From assembly GCF_003971235.1 (NCBI RefSeq), contig NZ_CP034661.1:3658001-3722000 (forward strand): a DNA stretch of 64,000 nt, read 5' to 3'. The position numbers and the translations under genes are program-made. This document shows, piece after piece, positions 43,353-51,534 of this stretch (the first letter of the stretch is position 1; the number at the start of each line of letters is the position of its first letter). The notes under the pieces are model-generated. The model did not search any database. It was not told the DNA's origin and saw only the letters and a list, made by a program, of their open reading frames with translations. This DNA is from Chryseobacterium aureum (GTDB lineage: Bacteria; Bacteroidota; Bacteroidia; Flavobacteriales; Weeksellaceae).

Positions 43353-43907
43353 CTACACTTTACGGTTAATATACTCCCTTGTAGCATTGTCTGTAGGAAT
43401 GATTTTTGCCGGATTTCCTATAACTACAGAATTGGAAGGAACATCAAAGTTGACATAAGAATTAGGAACAATCAATACATTATTTCCGATTGTGATTGCG
43501 CCCACAATAACTGCATTGGTGCCTATCCATACTTCATTCCCGATAACAGGTGATCCTTCATTTTTTCCGCGGTTTTGCTGGCCGATCGTTACACCCTGTG
43601 CAATATTGCAGTTCTTACCAATGATTGTTTGGGGGTTAATGACAAGGCTTCCCCAGTGTCCCAGGTAAAAGCCTTCTCCAATCTGGGTTTCCGGATAAAT
43701 CTGAAATCCGTACTTAATCTGATAATGTCTTAAAACAATTCTCCAGAAAGTATTCATGCCCGGTGTCTTCCGGTATTTTTGAGCCATCCTCAGTACATAG
43801 ACAAAATGAAGATTAGGATTAATGCACTTCTTCCAGATCTGAAATGTAGAAAGCCATTTCCCGCTTTCCCTATAAAAGTCTTTTTGAATGATAGAATAAT
43901 CAGCCAT
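43353..43907 (-). CDS. Serine acetyltransferase-like hexapeptide acyltransferase
   Basis: 184 residues. A helical N-terminal part (IQKDFYRESGKWLSTFQIWKKC) is followed by left-handed beta-helix hexapeptide repeats (about residues 75-165: IGEGFYLGHWGSLVI, IGKNCNIAQGVTIGQ, IGNEVWIGTNAVIVGAITIGNN) and a final SVVIGNPAKII. This is the CysE/SAT-type fold as found in polysaccharide clusters, where such enzymes acetylate sugars. The catalytic His is in GHWGS. It ends the minus-strand part of the locus, 12 bp after the GT4 gene. Confidence 0.85.
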   Translation of the reverse strand: MADYSIIQKDFYRESGKWLSTFQIWKKCINPNLHFVYVLRMAQKYRKTPGMNTFWRIVLRHYQIKYGFQIYPETQIGEGFYLGHWGSLVINPQTIIGKNCNIAQGVTIGQQNRGKNEGSPVIGNEVWIGTNAVIVGAITIGNNVLIVPNSYVNFDVPSNSVVIGNPAKIIPTDNATREYINRKV

Positions 43908-43919
43908 TGTCAGTGTATT

Positions 43920-45068
43920 TTATACTTCATCAATTATTTTCTGAAGGTGCTCCACAGATTTCTCCAATACAAACGGAAGTTCTGTTTGGGAGATCTGTTT
44001 TTTATACTCTTCAGTGATATTTTTATCTGTAAGAAATTTTTTCATTCCTTCATATATGCCTTCTTCGGAATTCTCGGTAATATTTCCCAGTTTTCCGTCC
44101 TGAAGAAGGTCTCTGATCCCGGAAATATCCGTAGCAGAAATAGGTTTGTTAAGAATAAGCGCTTCAGCTATGATTGTAGGGAATCCCTCGTGCCTTGAAG
44201 ACATAATATAGAAGTCTGCCTTTTTCATATAAGGATAGGGATTGCTGCTAAAGCCAAGCATTTTTGCTGTATCCTGAAGACCCAATGTATGGAGCTGGTT
44301 CTGAATAGTATCAAAATCATATCCGTCACCAATGATCAGAAGCTGATGTTTTAGTCCTTCATCAATAAGCTTTTTATGAACATTCAGTAATCTGTCATAG
44401 CCTTTCTGGGGATATACAGTTCCTACCGTTACAAAAGTAGGAAGATCATTTTTGAAAGGATAATCATTCACATCAATGTCAGCTTTTCTCAGTGTATCAT
44501 TCCTATCAATCGGGTTAAAAATCTTAATCACTGAGGCTTTTTCCGCTTCGTTTTTAGCCAGCTTGTGCATTCCTTCCTGAAGCTTATTAGAAATGACAAG
44601 AATTTTGTCAAACTTAAAGAATTGTCTGATCACTTCCGGAGTGTACTCTTTTAAATTGAAAATATCATTCTGTACCCAGATGATTTTTTTGGAATCTTTT
44701 TGGGGACTGGAGAGTATTTCCTGATGCATGGCATGGATGGCTGCAATCTCTACATCATATTTTTTATTTTTTAAAACAAATTTATAAAGCAGGGAAGGGA
44801 ACCAAAGAAACATTTTCTGATAAAGAACCCTGTAAGCTTTTACAGGAATGTCCTGAGGCCTGTTGGTAGTGATCATTTCTCCTTTTGTAAGGTAATATAA
44901 CGTTACCCAGGACGGAACCTCTTTAAGGTACAGTCCGGAATAGAGATTCACCAGAAGGTCAACTTCATACTTGTCAGAAGGAAGATTTTTCAGAAAGTTG
45001 ATTAATACCTTTTCGGCACCACCATGACGTAAGGAACCTATACGAATGAGGAGTTTCTTCTTTTTCAA
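43920..45068 (-). CDS. GT4 glycosyltransferase (GT-B fold), TTG start
   Basis: 382 residues. N-terminal RIGSLRHGGAEKVLINFL is the acceptor-side glycine motif of GT4 enzymes; the C-terminal domain has VTVGTVYPQKGYDRLL, IIGDGYDF, MLGFSSNPYPYMKKADFYIMSSRHEGFPTIIAEAL with the donor-binding E-x7-E pattern. It would add a sugar from a nucleotide donor to the growing glycan at the cytoplasmic face. The only workable start is TTG at 45068, since an in-frame stop lies a few codons upstream. It is a relative of the 47722 gene. Confidence 0.88.
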   Translation of the reverse strand: MKKKKLLIRIGSLRHGGAEKVLINFLKNLPSDKYEVDLLVNLYSGLYLKEVPSWVTLYYLTKGEMITTNRPQDIPVKAYRVLYQKMFLWFPSLLYKFVLKNKKYDVEIAAIHAMHQEILSSPQKDSKKIIWVQNDIFNLKEYTPEVIRQFFKFDKILVISNKLQEGMHKLAKNEAEKASVIKIFNPIDRNDTLRKADIDVNDYPFKNDLPTFVTVGTVYPQKGYDRLLNVHKKLIDEGLKHQLLIIGDGYDFDTIQNQLHTLGLQDTAKMLGFSSNPYPYMKKADFYIMSSRHEGFPTIIAEALILNKPISATDISGIRDLLQDGKLGNITENSEEGIYEGMKKFLTDKNITEEYKKQISQTELPFVLEKSVEHLQKIIDEV

Positions 45069-45106
45069 ATTTGTTTTTTTGTGTGTTTATAATTACAGTG
45101 GCAAAT

Positions 45107-45676
45107 TTATTTAATTTTTCTCGCTTTTTTGTATTTATGGGGCAGATTTTCTTTGATGTAAGCATCAAGCTTCTTTCTGTCTTTTTCCAGTTCGCGAGGA
45201 TATTCCGGATTATTTTTTAATACAATATCTCCGTAATCTTCTATTGTACACAGAAACTGTGCCGGATTTCCTATAAACACCGTATTGGGAGGCATAGACT
45301 GGGATAATACAGAATTGGCACCTAAAATACAGTTGTCCCCAATTTGTACATCCTGCATAATAACAGCGTTCAGGCCAATGGTACAGTTGTTTCCGATTTT
45401 TATTCTTCCAAGGATTCTTGCATCTTCATATCCGGGAAGTTTCCTAAGAAGGGTTGTTGTTCCGCCATGATTCACAAATCTAACATCTCCGGCAATATTT
45501 ACATTGTCACCAATTTCGATAAGGTAGGGCTCCGTTCCGAAATATACTTTATCAGGCATATTGAAATTCTTACCTACTTTCATCCCTCTGTATTTTGCTG
45601 CTTCAAGACTGCACTTATTCAAAAAAGAATGATAAAGAGCATCTATTTTTAAGAAAATTCTGAATATAAAAATCAT
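45107..45676 (-). CDS. Hexapeptide-repeat acyltransferase (LbH type)
   Basis: 189 residues from the ATG at 45676. Left-handed beta-helix repeats cover about residues 45-150 (IEIGDNVNIAGDVRFVNHGG, IKIGNNCTIGLNAVIMQDVQIGDNCILGANSVLSQ) with a closing TVFIGNPAQF and a C-terminal basic helix (KKLDAYIKENLPHKYKKARK). The NHGG motif holds the likely catalytic His. The fold places acetyl or other acyl groups on sugars. It lies 38 bp upstream of the GT4 gene and runs divergently from the KAS III cassette. Confidence 0.85.
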   Translation of the reverse strand: MIFIFRIFLKIDALYHSFLNKCSLEAAKYRGMKVGKNFNMPDKVYFGTEPYLIEIGDNVNIAGDVRFVNHGGTTTLLRKLPGYEDARILGRIKIGNNCTIGLNAVIMQDVQIGDNCILGANSVLSQSMPPNTVFIGNPAQFLCTIEDYGDIVLKNNPEYPRELEKDRKKLDAYIKENLPHKYKKARKIK

Positions 45677-45699
45677 CACAAGTGTAAATTTGTTTTCGT

Positions 45700-45707
45700 T
45701 ATTTTTG
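45700..45707 (+). promoter_or_regulatory. TAnnTTTG -7 box of the KAS III-ACP-SDR cassette
   Basis: Reads TATTTTTG, 22 nt before the ATG at 45730, giving the plus-strand cassette its own promoter inside a mostly minus-strand locus. Confidence 0.5.
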
Positions 45708-45729
45708 CAAAGAAAATGAATTTATTAAT

Positions 45730-46701
45730 ATGATGAAAATTTCAAAAATAGAATATTACCTTCCTCAGCAAGTGCTGACTAATGAGGATCTTGAGAAATT
45801 GTTCCCGGAATGGAGTTCCGAACGGATCCAGGAAAAAGTAGGTATTTCCCAACGCCATATATCTTCTGATAATGAAACGGTACTGGATATGGCTGTACAA
45901 TCTTCGGAAAAGATTTTTGAAAACTATGACCGGAATAAAATTGATTTTATTTTGTTCTGTACTCAAAGTCCCGAATATTTTCTACCTACAACGGCCTGTA
46001 TTTTGCAGGACAGACTGGGGCTTAGAAAAAATATCGGAGCTATAGATTTTAATCTTGGCTGTTCAGGATTTGTATATGGGCTGGCATTTGCTAAAGGATT
46101 GATTTCTGCGGGAATTGCAAAGAGTATTCTCCTGATTACTTCAGAAACCTATAGCAAACATATTCATCCTGATGATAAAGGAAACCGGAGTATATTCGGG
46201 GATGCCTCTGCTTCGGCAATTATTGAAAAATCAGAAGGTAATGACTATCAGTTTTGCCTGGGAACAGATGGAAGCGGTGCCGAAAATCTTATGGTAAAGC
46301 AGGGAGCCTTCAAAAAAGATTTTGAACTGAACCCGGAACATGAGTTCAGTCCTGAAAATATTTATATGAATGGCCCTGAGATTTTTAATTTTACCATTGA
46401 AAATATTCCGGGATTGGTAAAAGAAACCCTGGAGGTAAACGGAATGACGATGGATGATATTGATCATTTTGTATTTCACCAGGCCAATTCTTTTATGCTG
46501 AATTATTTAAGAAAGAAAACAAAAATTCCGGCAGAAAAGTTTTATATTGATATGGAAAATACCGGTAATACCGTTTCGGCAACCATTCCTATTGCCCTTA
46601 AAAATATGATGGATACAGGGATGCTGAAAGCCGGTGATAAAGTCTTAATGGCCGGATTCGGCGTAGGGTACTCGTGGGGAGCCACTATTATGGAAATATA
46701 A
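45730..46701 (+). CDS. 3-oxoacyl-ACP synthase III (KAS III/FabH-like)
   Basis: 323 residues. The condensing-enzyme triad is complete: Cys111 (NLGCSGF), His250 (FHQANSF) and Asn280 (ENTGNTVSATIP), with GFGVGYSWGATIM at the C-terminus. KAS III joins a starter acyl-CoA to malonyl-ACP. This copy is followed by its own acyl carrier protein and an SDR reductase, inside a glycan locus, so it probably starts a short acyl chain for a sugar or lipid rather than serving general fatty-acid synthesis. The starter unit is unknown. Confidence 0.93.
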   Translation: MMKISKIEYYLPQQVLTNEDLEKLFPEWSSERIQEKVGISQRHISSDNETVLDMAVQSSEKIFENYDRNKIDFILFCTQSPEYFLPTTACILQDRLGLRKNIGAIDFNLGCSGFVYGLAFAKGLISAGIAKSILLITSETYSKHIHPDDKGNRSIFGDASASAIIEKSEGNDYQFCLGTDGSGAENLMVKQGAFKKDFELNPEHEFSPENIYMNGPEIFNFTIENIPGLVKETLEVNGMTMDDIDHFVFHQANSFMLNYLRKKTKIPAEKFYIDMENTGNTVSATIPIALKNMMDTGMLKAGDKVLMAGFGVGYSWGATIMEI

Positions 46702-46729
46702 AATAACAAACATTATAAAATTATACAAT

Positions 46730-46963
46730 ATGAAAACATCCGTTTTTTTAGAAAAACTGCAGGAAGAGCTGGAGGAAGATAACACATTAACTACTGAAAC
46801 GAATTTAAAAGCCCTGGAAAGCTATGACTCTATCAGCCTGCTTTCCGTTATAGCATTTGTAGATGAAAATTTTAACAAAAAAGTGGATACAAAGCATTTT
46901 AAAGATATCGAAACCGTTTCAGACCTGATGAATGTTATAGGAAAAGAAAATTTTGAAGATTAA
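46730..46963 (+). CDS. Acyl carrier protein of the KAS III cassette
   Basis: A 77-residue ACP. The phosphopantetheine site is Ser34 in SYDSISLLSV, the DS core of the usual DSL motif with Ile after Ser, followed by the helix VIAFVDENFNKKV. It is acidic, as ACPs are. It starts 28 bp after the KAS III gene and its stop overlaps the SDR start by one base (TAATG), so all three are one translation-coupled unit. It carries acyl intermediates as a thioester. Confidence 0.9.
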   Translation: MKTSVFLEKLQEELEEDNTLTTETNLKALESYDSISLLSVIAFVDENFNKKVDTKHFKDIETVSDLMNVIGKENFED

Positions 46964-47721
46964 TGGATGCTTTCTCATTAAAAAATAAAATTATTCTCAT
47001 TACAGGCGCTTCTTCCGGAATCGGGAGAAGCTGTTCTGTAGAATGCAGCAGAAGTGGTGCAGATCTTATTCTCGTGGGAAGAAACCATGATGAACTGATG
47101 AAAACTGTCTCTATGCTGAATCCTGAAACAAAAGTGGAAATCATCACGGAAGATATTACCCAATCTGAAAATCTTGAAGCGGTTATTGCCAGAAAGGTTT
47201 CGGCTTTAGGTAAAATATCAGGATTTATACACTGTGCCGGTATCGAGAAAACGCTGCCGCTAAAAAAGCACAATCCTCAGCTGTATCAAGATATTTTTGC
47301 CGTTAACGTCATTGCCTGACTGGAAATTGCAAAAGTTTTATCTTTAAAGAAATACAAAGAAGAGACGTCCAGCTTTGTATTTATTTCTTCCGTTGCGGGA
47401 ATGGTAGGAGAGGCGGGAAAAGCCGCTTATTCTGCGAGTAAGGGAGCAGTTATTTCAGGAGCCCGTTCTTTGGCTGTGGAACTTTCCAGAAGCAATATCC
47501 GCGTTAACAGTATTAGCCCTGCAATGGTAAATACACCGATTCTGGAAAAGATGTTTGAAGATATTGGTGAAGATGCTTCATCAGAAATCATAAAAAAGCA
47601 TCCGCTGGGAATAGGTGATCCTAAAGATGTAGCGAATGCCTGTATTTTTTTACTGTCTGATGCTTCAAAATGGGTTACAGGAACCAATCTTGTCATTGAC
47701 GGAGGGTATTCCGCACAGTAA
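46963..47721 (+). pseudogene. SDR oxidoreductase (FabG-like) interrupted by an in-frame TGA at codon 119
   Basis: 252 codons in one frame, broken by TGA at 47317-47319. Before it: the NAD(P) motif TGASSGIG (residues 14-21) and HCAGIEK. After it: the catalytic set Ser143 (FISSVAG), Tyr156 and Lys160 (YSASK), NSISPAMVNTP and the SDR end VTGTNLVIDGGYSAQ. Family members have a small residue at this point; a single G-to-T change (GGA to TGA) would explain it. As read, it yields only an inactive 118-residue N-terminal piece. If intact it would reduce the 3-oxoacyl-ACP made by the KAS III. Its stop abuts the stop of the convergent GT4 gene. Confidence 0.85.
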
Positions 47722-48876
47722 TTATTGTTTGTGCAGTGTTTCTATAATGTTTTCTACCCTGTCAAATATTTTCTTATTGTCAAACTGACTTTCAATATTT
47801 CTGAGATTTTCTCTGATATGAAGAACAAGAGCAGGATCTGTAAGGAATGCTTTTATTCCTTTATACATCTCATCTATATCATAGCTGATGAGGTATCCTG
47901 TTTCTTTATCTTTGATCATCAGCCCCACATCTCCTACATTGGTGGCCACAATAGGCTTTTGAAGAATTAATGCTTCAGCAATGACCAAAGGCCATGCTTC
48001 AGATTCTGACGGAAGAACAAAATAATCCGCTTTTTTGATGTAAGGATAAGGATTCATCTGATTTCCTGCCAGGATGAATGTCTTATCTACATTATTTGCA
48101 GCAGCCTGCTCTTTCAGATTTTTCATTTCGCCACCATCCCCTATGACAATAATTGTATGGTGAAAACCGTCATTGATAAGCCTTGTATGCGCTTCAATAA
48201 GCTTATGGTATCCTTTTCTTGAATGAAGCCTTCCAATGGAAACAAAAACGGGTCCTTCAGGAAAATGATCAAGCTTTTCTTCTGCCTTGCGCTTAATTTC
48301 TTCAATAGGAATTGGATTGATGATCACGCTTTCAGCCGGATAATTCAGATCCGGATAATATTCATGCATCATATCTTTAATCTTATGAGAGCAATACACC
48401 ATATGATCAAACCGCGGAAAACTCTTTAAAATGTTCGGAACCAAAGGCTGAAACTGAGGAACATTAATTTCAGAATGAAACCACCCGATTTTTTTCGAAT
48501 GGGTATGCGTAGAGTTCAGAATGGCATCGTAATCCCTGTAATCCATCCCGATTTCGATATCAAAAGTATCATTGATGAGCCGGTCTGCAATAGCGGGGTT
48601 GTTTTTCAGTTTTCTCAGCTTCAATCTTCTCTTAACAAGCTGAAGTTTCTGCAAAATAGAATGGGTGGAAAAATCTTCCTTTCCATCCGTAAGATATATT
48701 TTTCTGATGTGTTCCGGAAGTTCATTACGTAATTTTCCCTGGTTGAGGGTAAGGCACACCGTCATTTCAAATTTATCCGGGTTGAGGTTGTTGAGAAGGC
48801 TCAACAATACTTTTTCTACCCCTCCCATTTCCATAGAGCGATGTCTGAACAAGATTTTTATTTTTTTTTCTGACAT
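47722..48876 (-). CDS. GT4 glycosyltransferase (GT-B fold)
   Basis: 384 residues: N-terminal FRHRSMEMGGVEKVLLSLL, C-terminal VSIGRLHSRKGYHKLI, VIGDGGEMKN, LAGNQMNPYPYIKKADYFVLPSESEAWPLVIAEALILQKPIVATNVGDV with the donor-site Glu pair. It resembles the 43920 protein over its length. Its ATG overlaps the stop of the GT2 gene by one base, so it is translationally coupled to it. It should transfer one sugar of the repeat unit in the cytoplasm. Confidence 0.9.
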   Translation of the reverse strand: MSEKKIKILFRHRSMEMGGVEKVLLSLLNNLNPDKFEMTVCLTLNQGKLRNELPEHIRKIYLTDGKEDFSTHSILQKLQLVKRRLKLRKLKNNPAIADRLINDTFDIEIGMDYRDYDAILNSTHTHSKKIGWFHSEINVPQFQPLVPNILKSFPRFDHMVYCSHKIKDMMHEYYPDLNYPAESVIINPIPIEEIKRKAEEKLDHFPEGPVFVSIGRLHSRKGYHKLIEAHTRLINDGFHHTIIVIGDGGEMKNLKEQAAANNVDKTFILAGNQMNPYPYIKKADYFVLPSESEAWPLVIAEALILQKPIVATNVGDVGLMIKDKETGYLISYDIDEMYKGIKAFLTDPALVLHIRENLRNIESQFDNKKIFDRVENIIETLHKQ

Positions 48877-49715
48877 TATCCGAAGATTGATTGTAAAGTA
48901 ATTTTTATTTTTTTCTTAATACGGAAAGGCAGCTGATGCTGATATTGCAGCAGGTCAAAGATCTCACCGGCTTCGGTATAATTCTCAGGAATTTTTTGAC
49001 CGTTGATAGTGCTGAGGCCTCTCCGCTTCATTGTGTTGAAAATCACCTGAGCAAAATACTCATGGGATTTCTTTTTATTATCATTTTGGGAAATTCCTCC
49101 CTGGTGCGTTCTGTACAGGTAATTGGTATCATTAATAAACTGAACTTTCCCTTTTTCATACATTTTAAGATACAGATCCTGATCTTCACCGATTTTTAAA
49201 TTAGGATTCATTTTTTCAGTCTGCTCATAAACCGATTTTCTGAAAGTTACAAAGTGGGCAATCTGAATCGGGAAATTAAAAAAATAAGGATCACCATTGG
49301 GGACCTGCATAGCAGATCTGAACGGAGAAATAGGCTTCAGATTCTCATCACAGGTCATAAACCTGGAATAGGTGAGAACTGTATCTTTTTTAGCCTGAAA
49401 GATTTCCATGCATTTTTGAATGGCTGTAGGTGTGATGGCGTCGTCAGGATCCAGAAATCCGCAGATATCTCCTTCTGCCAGCTCGATCAGTTTGCTTTTT
49501 GTGACTCCTACCCCGGAATTTTTTTCATTTTCAAAAAACCTGAACCGTTTATCATTTGCAATGATTTCCTGAACCATTTTCTTTTCACTTTCAGAAGAAG
49601 CATCATCTAAAATAACAGCTTCCCAGTCTGTATAGGTTTGCTGAAGTATACTTTCAAAACAGTCTTTGAAAAAAAGAGCGTTGTTATAATGTGCAATAAG
49701 AATAGAAAATTTCAT
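48876..49715 (-). CDS. GT2 glycosyltransferase (GT-A fold)
   Basis: 279 residues. N-terminal SILIAHYNNALFFKDCFESI and EAVILDDASSE bind the nucleotide, GVGVTKSKLIELA is followed by the DxD-type FLDPDDAITP, and EDQDLYLKM carries the ED catalytic-base region. The end is a basic amphipathic segment for membrane contact. It is a close paralogue of the 54881 gene. It overlaps both neighbours by one base (TAATG), forming a tight acyltransferase-GT2-GT4 group. Confidence 0.9.
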   Translation of the reverse strand: MKFSILIAHYNNALFFKDCFESILQQTYTDWEAVILDDASSESEKKMVQEIIANDKRFRFFENEKNSGVGVTKSKLIELAEGDICGFLDPDDAITPTAIQKCMEIFQAKKDTVLTYSRFMTCDENLKPISPFRSAMQVPNGDPYFFNFPIQIAHFVTFRKSVYEQTEKMNPNLKIGEDQDLYLKMYEKGKVQFINDTNYLYRTHQGGISQNDNKKKSHEYFAQVIFNTMKRRGLSTINGQKIPENYTEAGEIFDLLQYQHQLPFRIKKKIKITLQSIFG

Positions 49716-50257
49716 TAATGTTCCTTGAATATTAAATCCTGACGATTGATTACTGTTGTGTTAGCCGGAATATCTTTGTGAATGGTGCATCCTGCGCCGA
49801 TAATACAGTTGTCTCCTATAGTAACTCCTTTTAAGACCGTTACATTGCTTCCAAGCCAGCAGTTGCTTCCAATTTTGATAGGAGCGGTGGTAAATTCAGA
49901 TGAGAAGAGCTTAAATTCCGGGTGAGACTGGTAGGCATGGTTATGGTCATACAGCTTTACATTTTCCCCGAATAAAGTATTGTTGCCTATGGAAATGCTG
50001 TCCAGGCAGTTGATGGAACAGAAGTTATTCATGAAAAAGTTATTCCCTATTTCCAGTGTGGCATTTTTTTCTACAAGAATGTGTACATAGTTTCTAAAAC
50101 TAACAGCACTCCCTATTGTAACCTTTTTTAGATTTTCATGCAGGACGATGTGATCACCAGTCCCAAGCTTTATCCCCTTAAAAGAAACATGAGGGTGTTT
50201 TTTGAGACGGGAAATCTGGTTCCTCCGTTGAATTTTTGCTAAAATTTCATCAAGCAT
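49715..50257 (-). CDS. Hexapeptide-repeat O-acetyltransferase (WbbJ-like)
   Basis: 180 residues. Beta-helix repeats run from about residue 45 to 170 (VTIGSAVSFRNYVHI, IGNNFFMNNFCSINCLDSISIGNNTLFGENVKLYDHNHAYQS, IKIGSNCWLGSNVTVLKGVTIGDNCIIGAGCTI). The DHNH motif with HAYQSHPEF is the maltose/galactoside acetyltransferase-like catalytic His region. It acylates a sugar of the glycan. It starts divergently from the acyltransferase 3 gene, 170 bp away. Confidence 0.88.
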   Translation of the reverse strand: MLDEILAKIQRRNQISRLKKHPHVSFKGIKLGTGDHIVLHENLKKVTIGSAVSFRNYVHILVEKNATLEIGNNFFMNNFCSINCLDSISIGNNTLFGENVKLYDHNHAYQSHPEFKLFSSEFTTAPIKIGSNCWLGSNVTVLKGVTIGDNCIIGAGCTIHKDIPANTTVINRQDLIFKEH

Positions 50258-50328
50258 ATTTCAATTTATTTTTCACATTTGTAGTAGACAAAGATACTTC
50301 GTTTTGCATACATTATAATAATAAATCT

Positions 50329-50336
50329 TATTTTTG
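50329..50336 (+). promoter_or_regulatory. TAnnTTTG -7 box upstream of the acyltransferase 3 gene
   Basis: Reads TATTTTTG in the 170-bp divergent region, about 90 nt before the GTG start. It may drive the plus-strand gene. Confidence 0.4.
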
Positions 50337-50427
50337 TGCCTTAAAATTAACACTTTATATGAAATAAAACGGGTCTTTCAGCTTGGATACGGCCACGTTT
50401 TAATAATACAAAGCATTTTGCAATTCT

Positions 50428-51468
50428 GTGAAGATAAGTCAGATTACATTTACCCGGTTTGTGGCCGCTATGGCTATTGTTATTTCCCATTTCAATAAAG
50501 ATCTGTTTTTGTATAAGATAGATTATATTTCCAATCTTTTTCTGAGGGCGAATGTAGGGGTTAGCTATTTCTTTATCCTTTCAGGGTTTATAATGATCAT
50601 CGCGTATCATAAAAAAGATAAAATTGACTACCTGGAATTCTATAAAAACAGGTTTGCAAGGATTTATCCACTGTATATGCTGGGCCTGGTACTGTATTTT
50701 ATGACGAGGTATGAGATGTACGACTGGTATAAGCTGGTTTTATATGCATTGGGAGTTCAAAGCTGGATACCGGGAGAAGCCATGATCCTGAATTTTCCGG
50801 GATGGTCTATTTCTGTAGAATTTTTCTTTTATCTGCTCTTTCCTTTTTTATACAATTATTTTTACGCTAAGAAAAATAAAACGATCTGGGTGTTTGCGGT
50901 CGGGCTTTGGCTGATAACTCAGGTGTTTTCTAATTTATATCCGGTGTATGGAGCTTATGAAGGACCTCACACGAAAAGTCATGAATTCTTGTATTATTTT
51001 CCTTTCTGGCATCTGAATGAATTTCTGATCGGGAATCTGGCAGGGATCTATTTTGTAAGAAATTATAAGGAAAGGAATTATGACCGGCAGGTTCTTTTTC
51101 TCTTTTTCCTGATTCTTGCTGCATTGATGTTTGTTCCGCTTTTCTATCACAACGGTTTGATGGCGCTGCTTTTTGTTCCTGCCATTATGATGATCTCGGC
51201 CAATAATGGGAGAATAAGTAAATTCTTTTCACTAAAACCGCTGGAATATCTGGGAGAAATAAGTTATGGGATATACATCACTCATATTCCTGTTCTTTAT
51301 CTGGTAAGGGAATTTTTACAATGGCAGCAATATACTTTTAATATTGATATTGTATTTCTCATTTACATTATTGTGATGCTGTTCAGTTCTGCTGTCTTTT
51401 ATCAGTGTATTGAAAAGCCTATGCGTGATCTTTTAAGAAAAATACCTTTTGAAAAGCGCTTAAAATAA
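50428..51468 (+). CDS. Membrane acyltransferase 3 family (OafA-like), GTG start
   Basis: 346 residues with about ten hydrophobic helices. Family motifs: the catalytic His in AMAIVISHFNKD (TM1), the RIYPLY motif after FYKNRFA, SVEFFFYLLFPF, and LGEISYGIYITHIP near the C-terminus. These enzymes move acetyl or similar groups from the cytoplasm onto sugars of extracytoplasmic glycans. The start is GTG; no ATG is available before an upstream in-frame stop at 50404. It is an isolated plus-strand gene facing a GT2 gene across a long palindrome. Confidence 0.9.
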   Translation: MKISQITFTRFVAAMAIVISHFNKDLFLYKIDYISNLFLRANVGVSYFFILSGFIMIIAYHKKDKIDYLEFYKNRFARIYPLYMLGLVLYFMTRYEMYDWYKLVLYALGVQSWIPGEAMILNFPGWSISVEFFFYLLFPFLYNYFYAKKNKTIWVFAVGLWLITQVFSNLYPVYGAYEGPHTKSHEFLYYFPFWHLNEFLIGNLAGIYFVRNYKERNYDRQVLFLFFLILAALMFVPLFYHNGLMALLFVPAIMMISANNGRISKFFSLKPLEYLGEISYGIYITHIPVLYLVREFLQWQQYTFNIDIVFLIYIIVMLFSSAVFYQCIEKPMRDLLRKIPFEKRLK

Positions 51469-51470
51469 AT

Positions 51471-51510
51471 GTCCGGCTATTGAACTCAATATTGAGTTCA
51501 ATAGCCGGAC
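51471..51510. repeat. Perfect 40-bp palindrome between convergent genes
   Basis: Two 20-bp arms (51471-51490 and 51491-51510) are exact reverse complements with no spacer. It starts 2 bp after the acyltransferase stop and ends 24 bp from the stop of the convergent GT2 gene. As RNA it would form a stem of about 18 bp with a tiny loop from either strand. There is no T run, so it is not a standard intrinsic terminator, though a two-way terminator is the likeliest role. Confidence 0.85.
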
Positions 51511-51534
51511 CGTATACTCATCTTTACAATGGTA

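Noticed and set aside
45066..45090. An ATG start for the GT4 gene at 43920
   Set aside because: None is available before an in-frame stop a few codons upstream; the TTG at 45068 is the only reasonable start.
47317..47319. Reading the TGA in the SDR as selenocysteine
   Set aside because: The family has no cysteine at this place, no convincing hairpin directly follows, and the residue is not catalytic.
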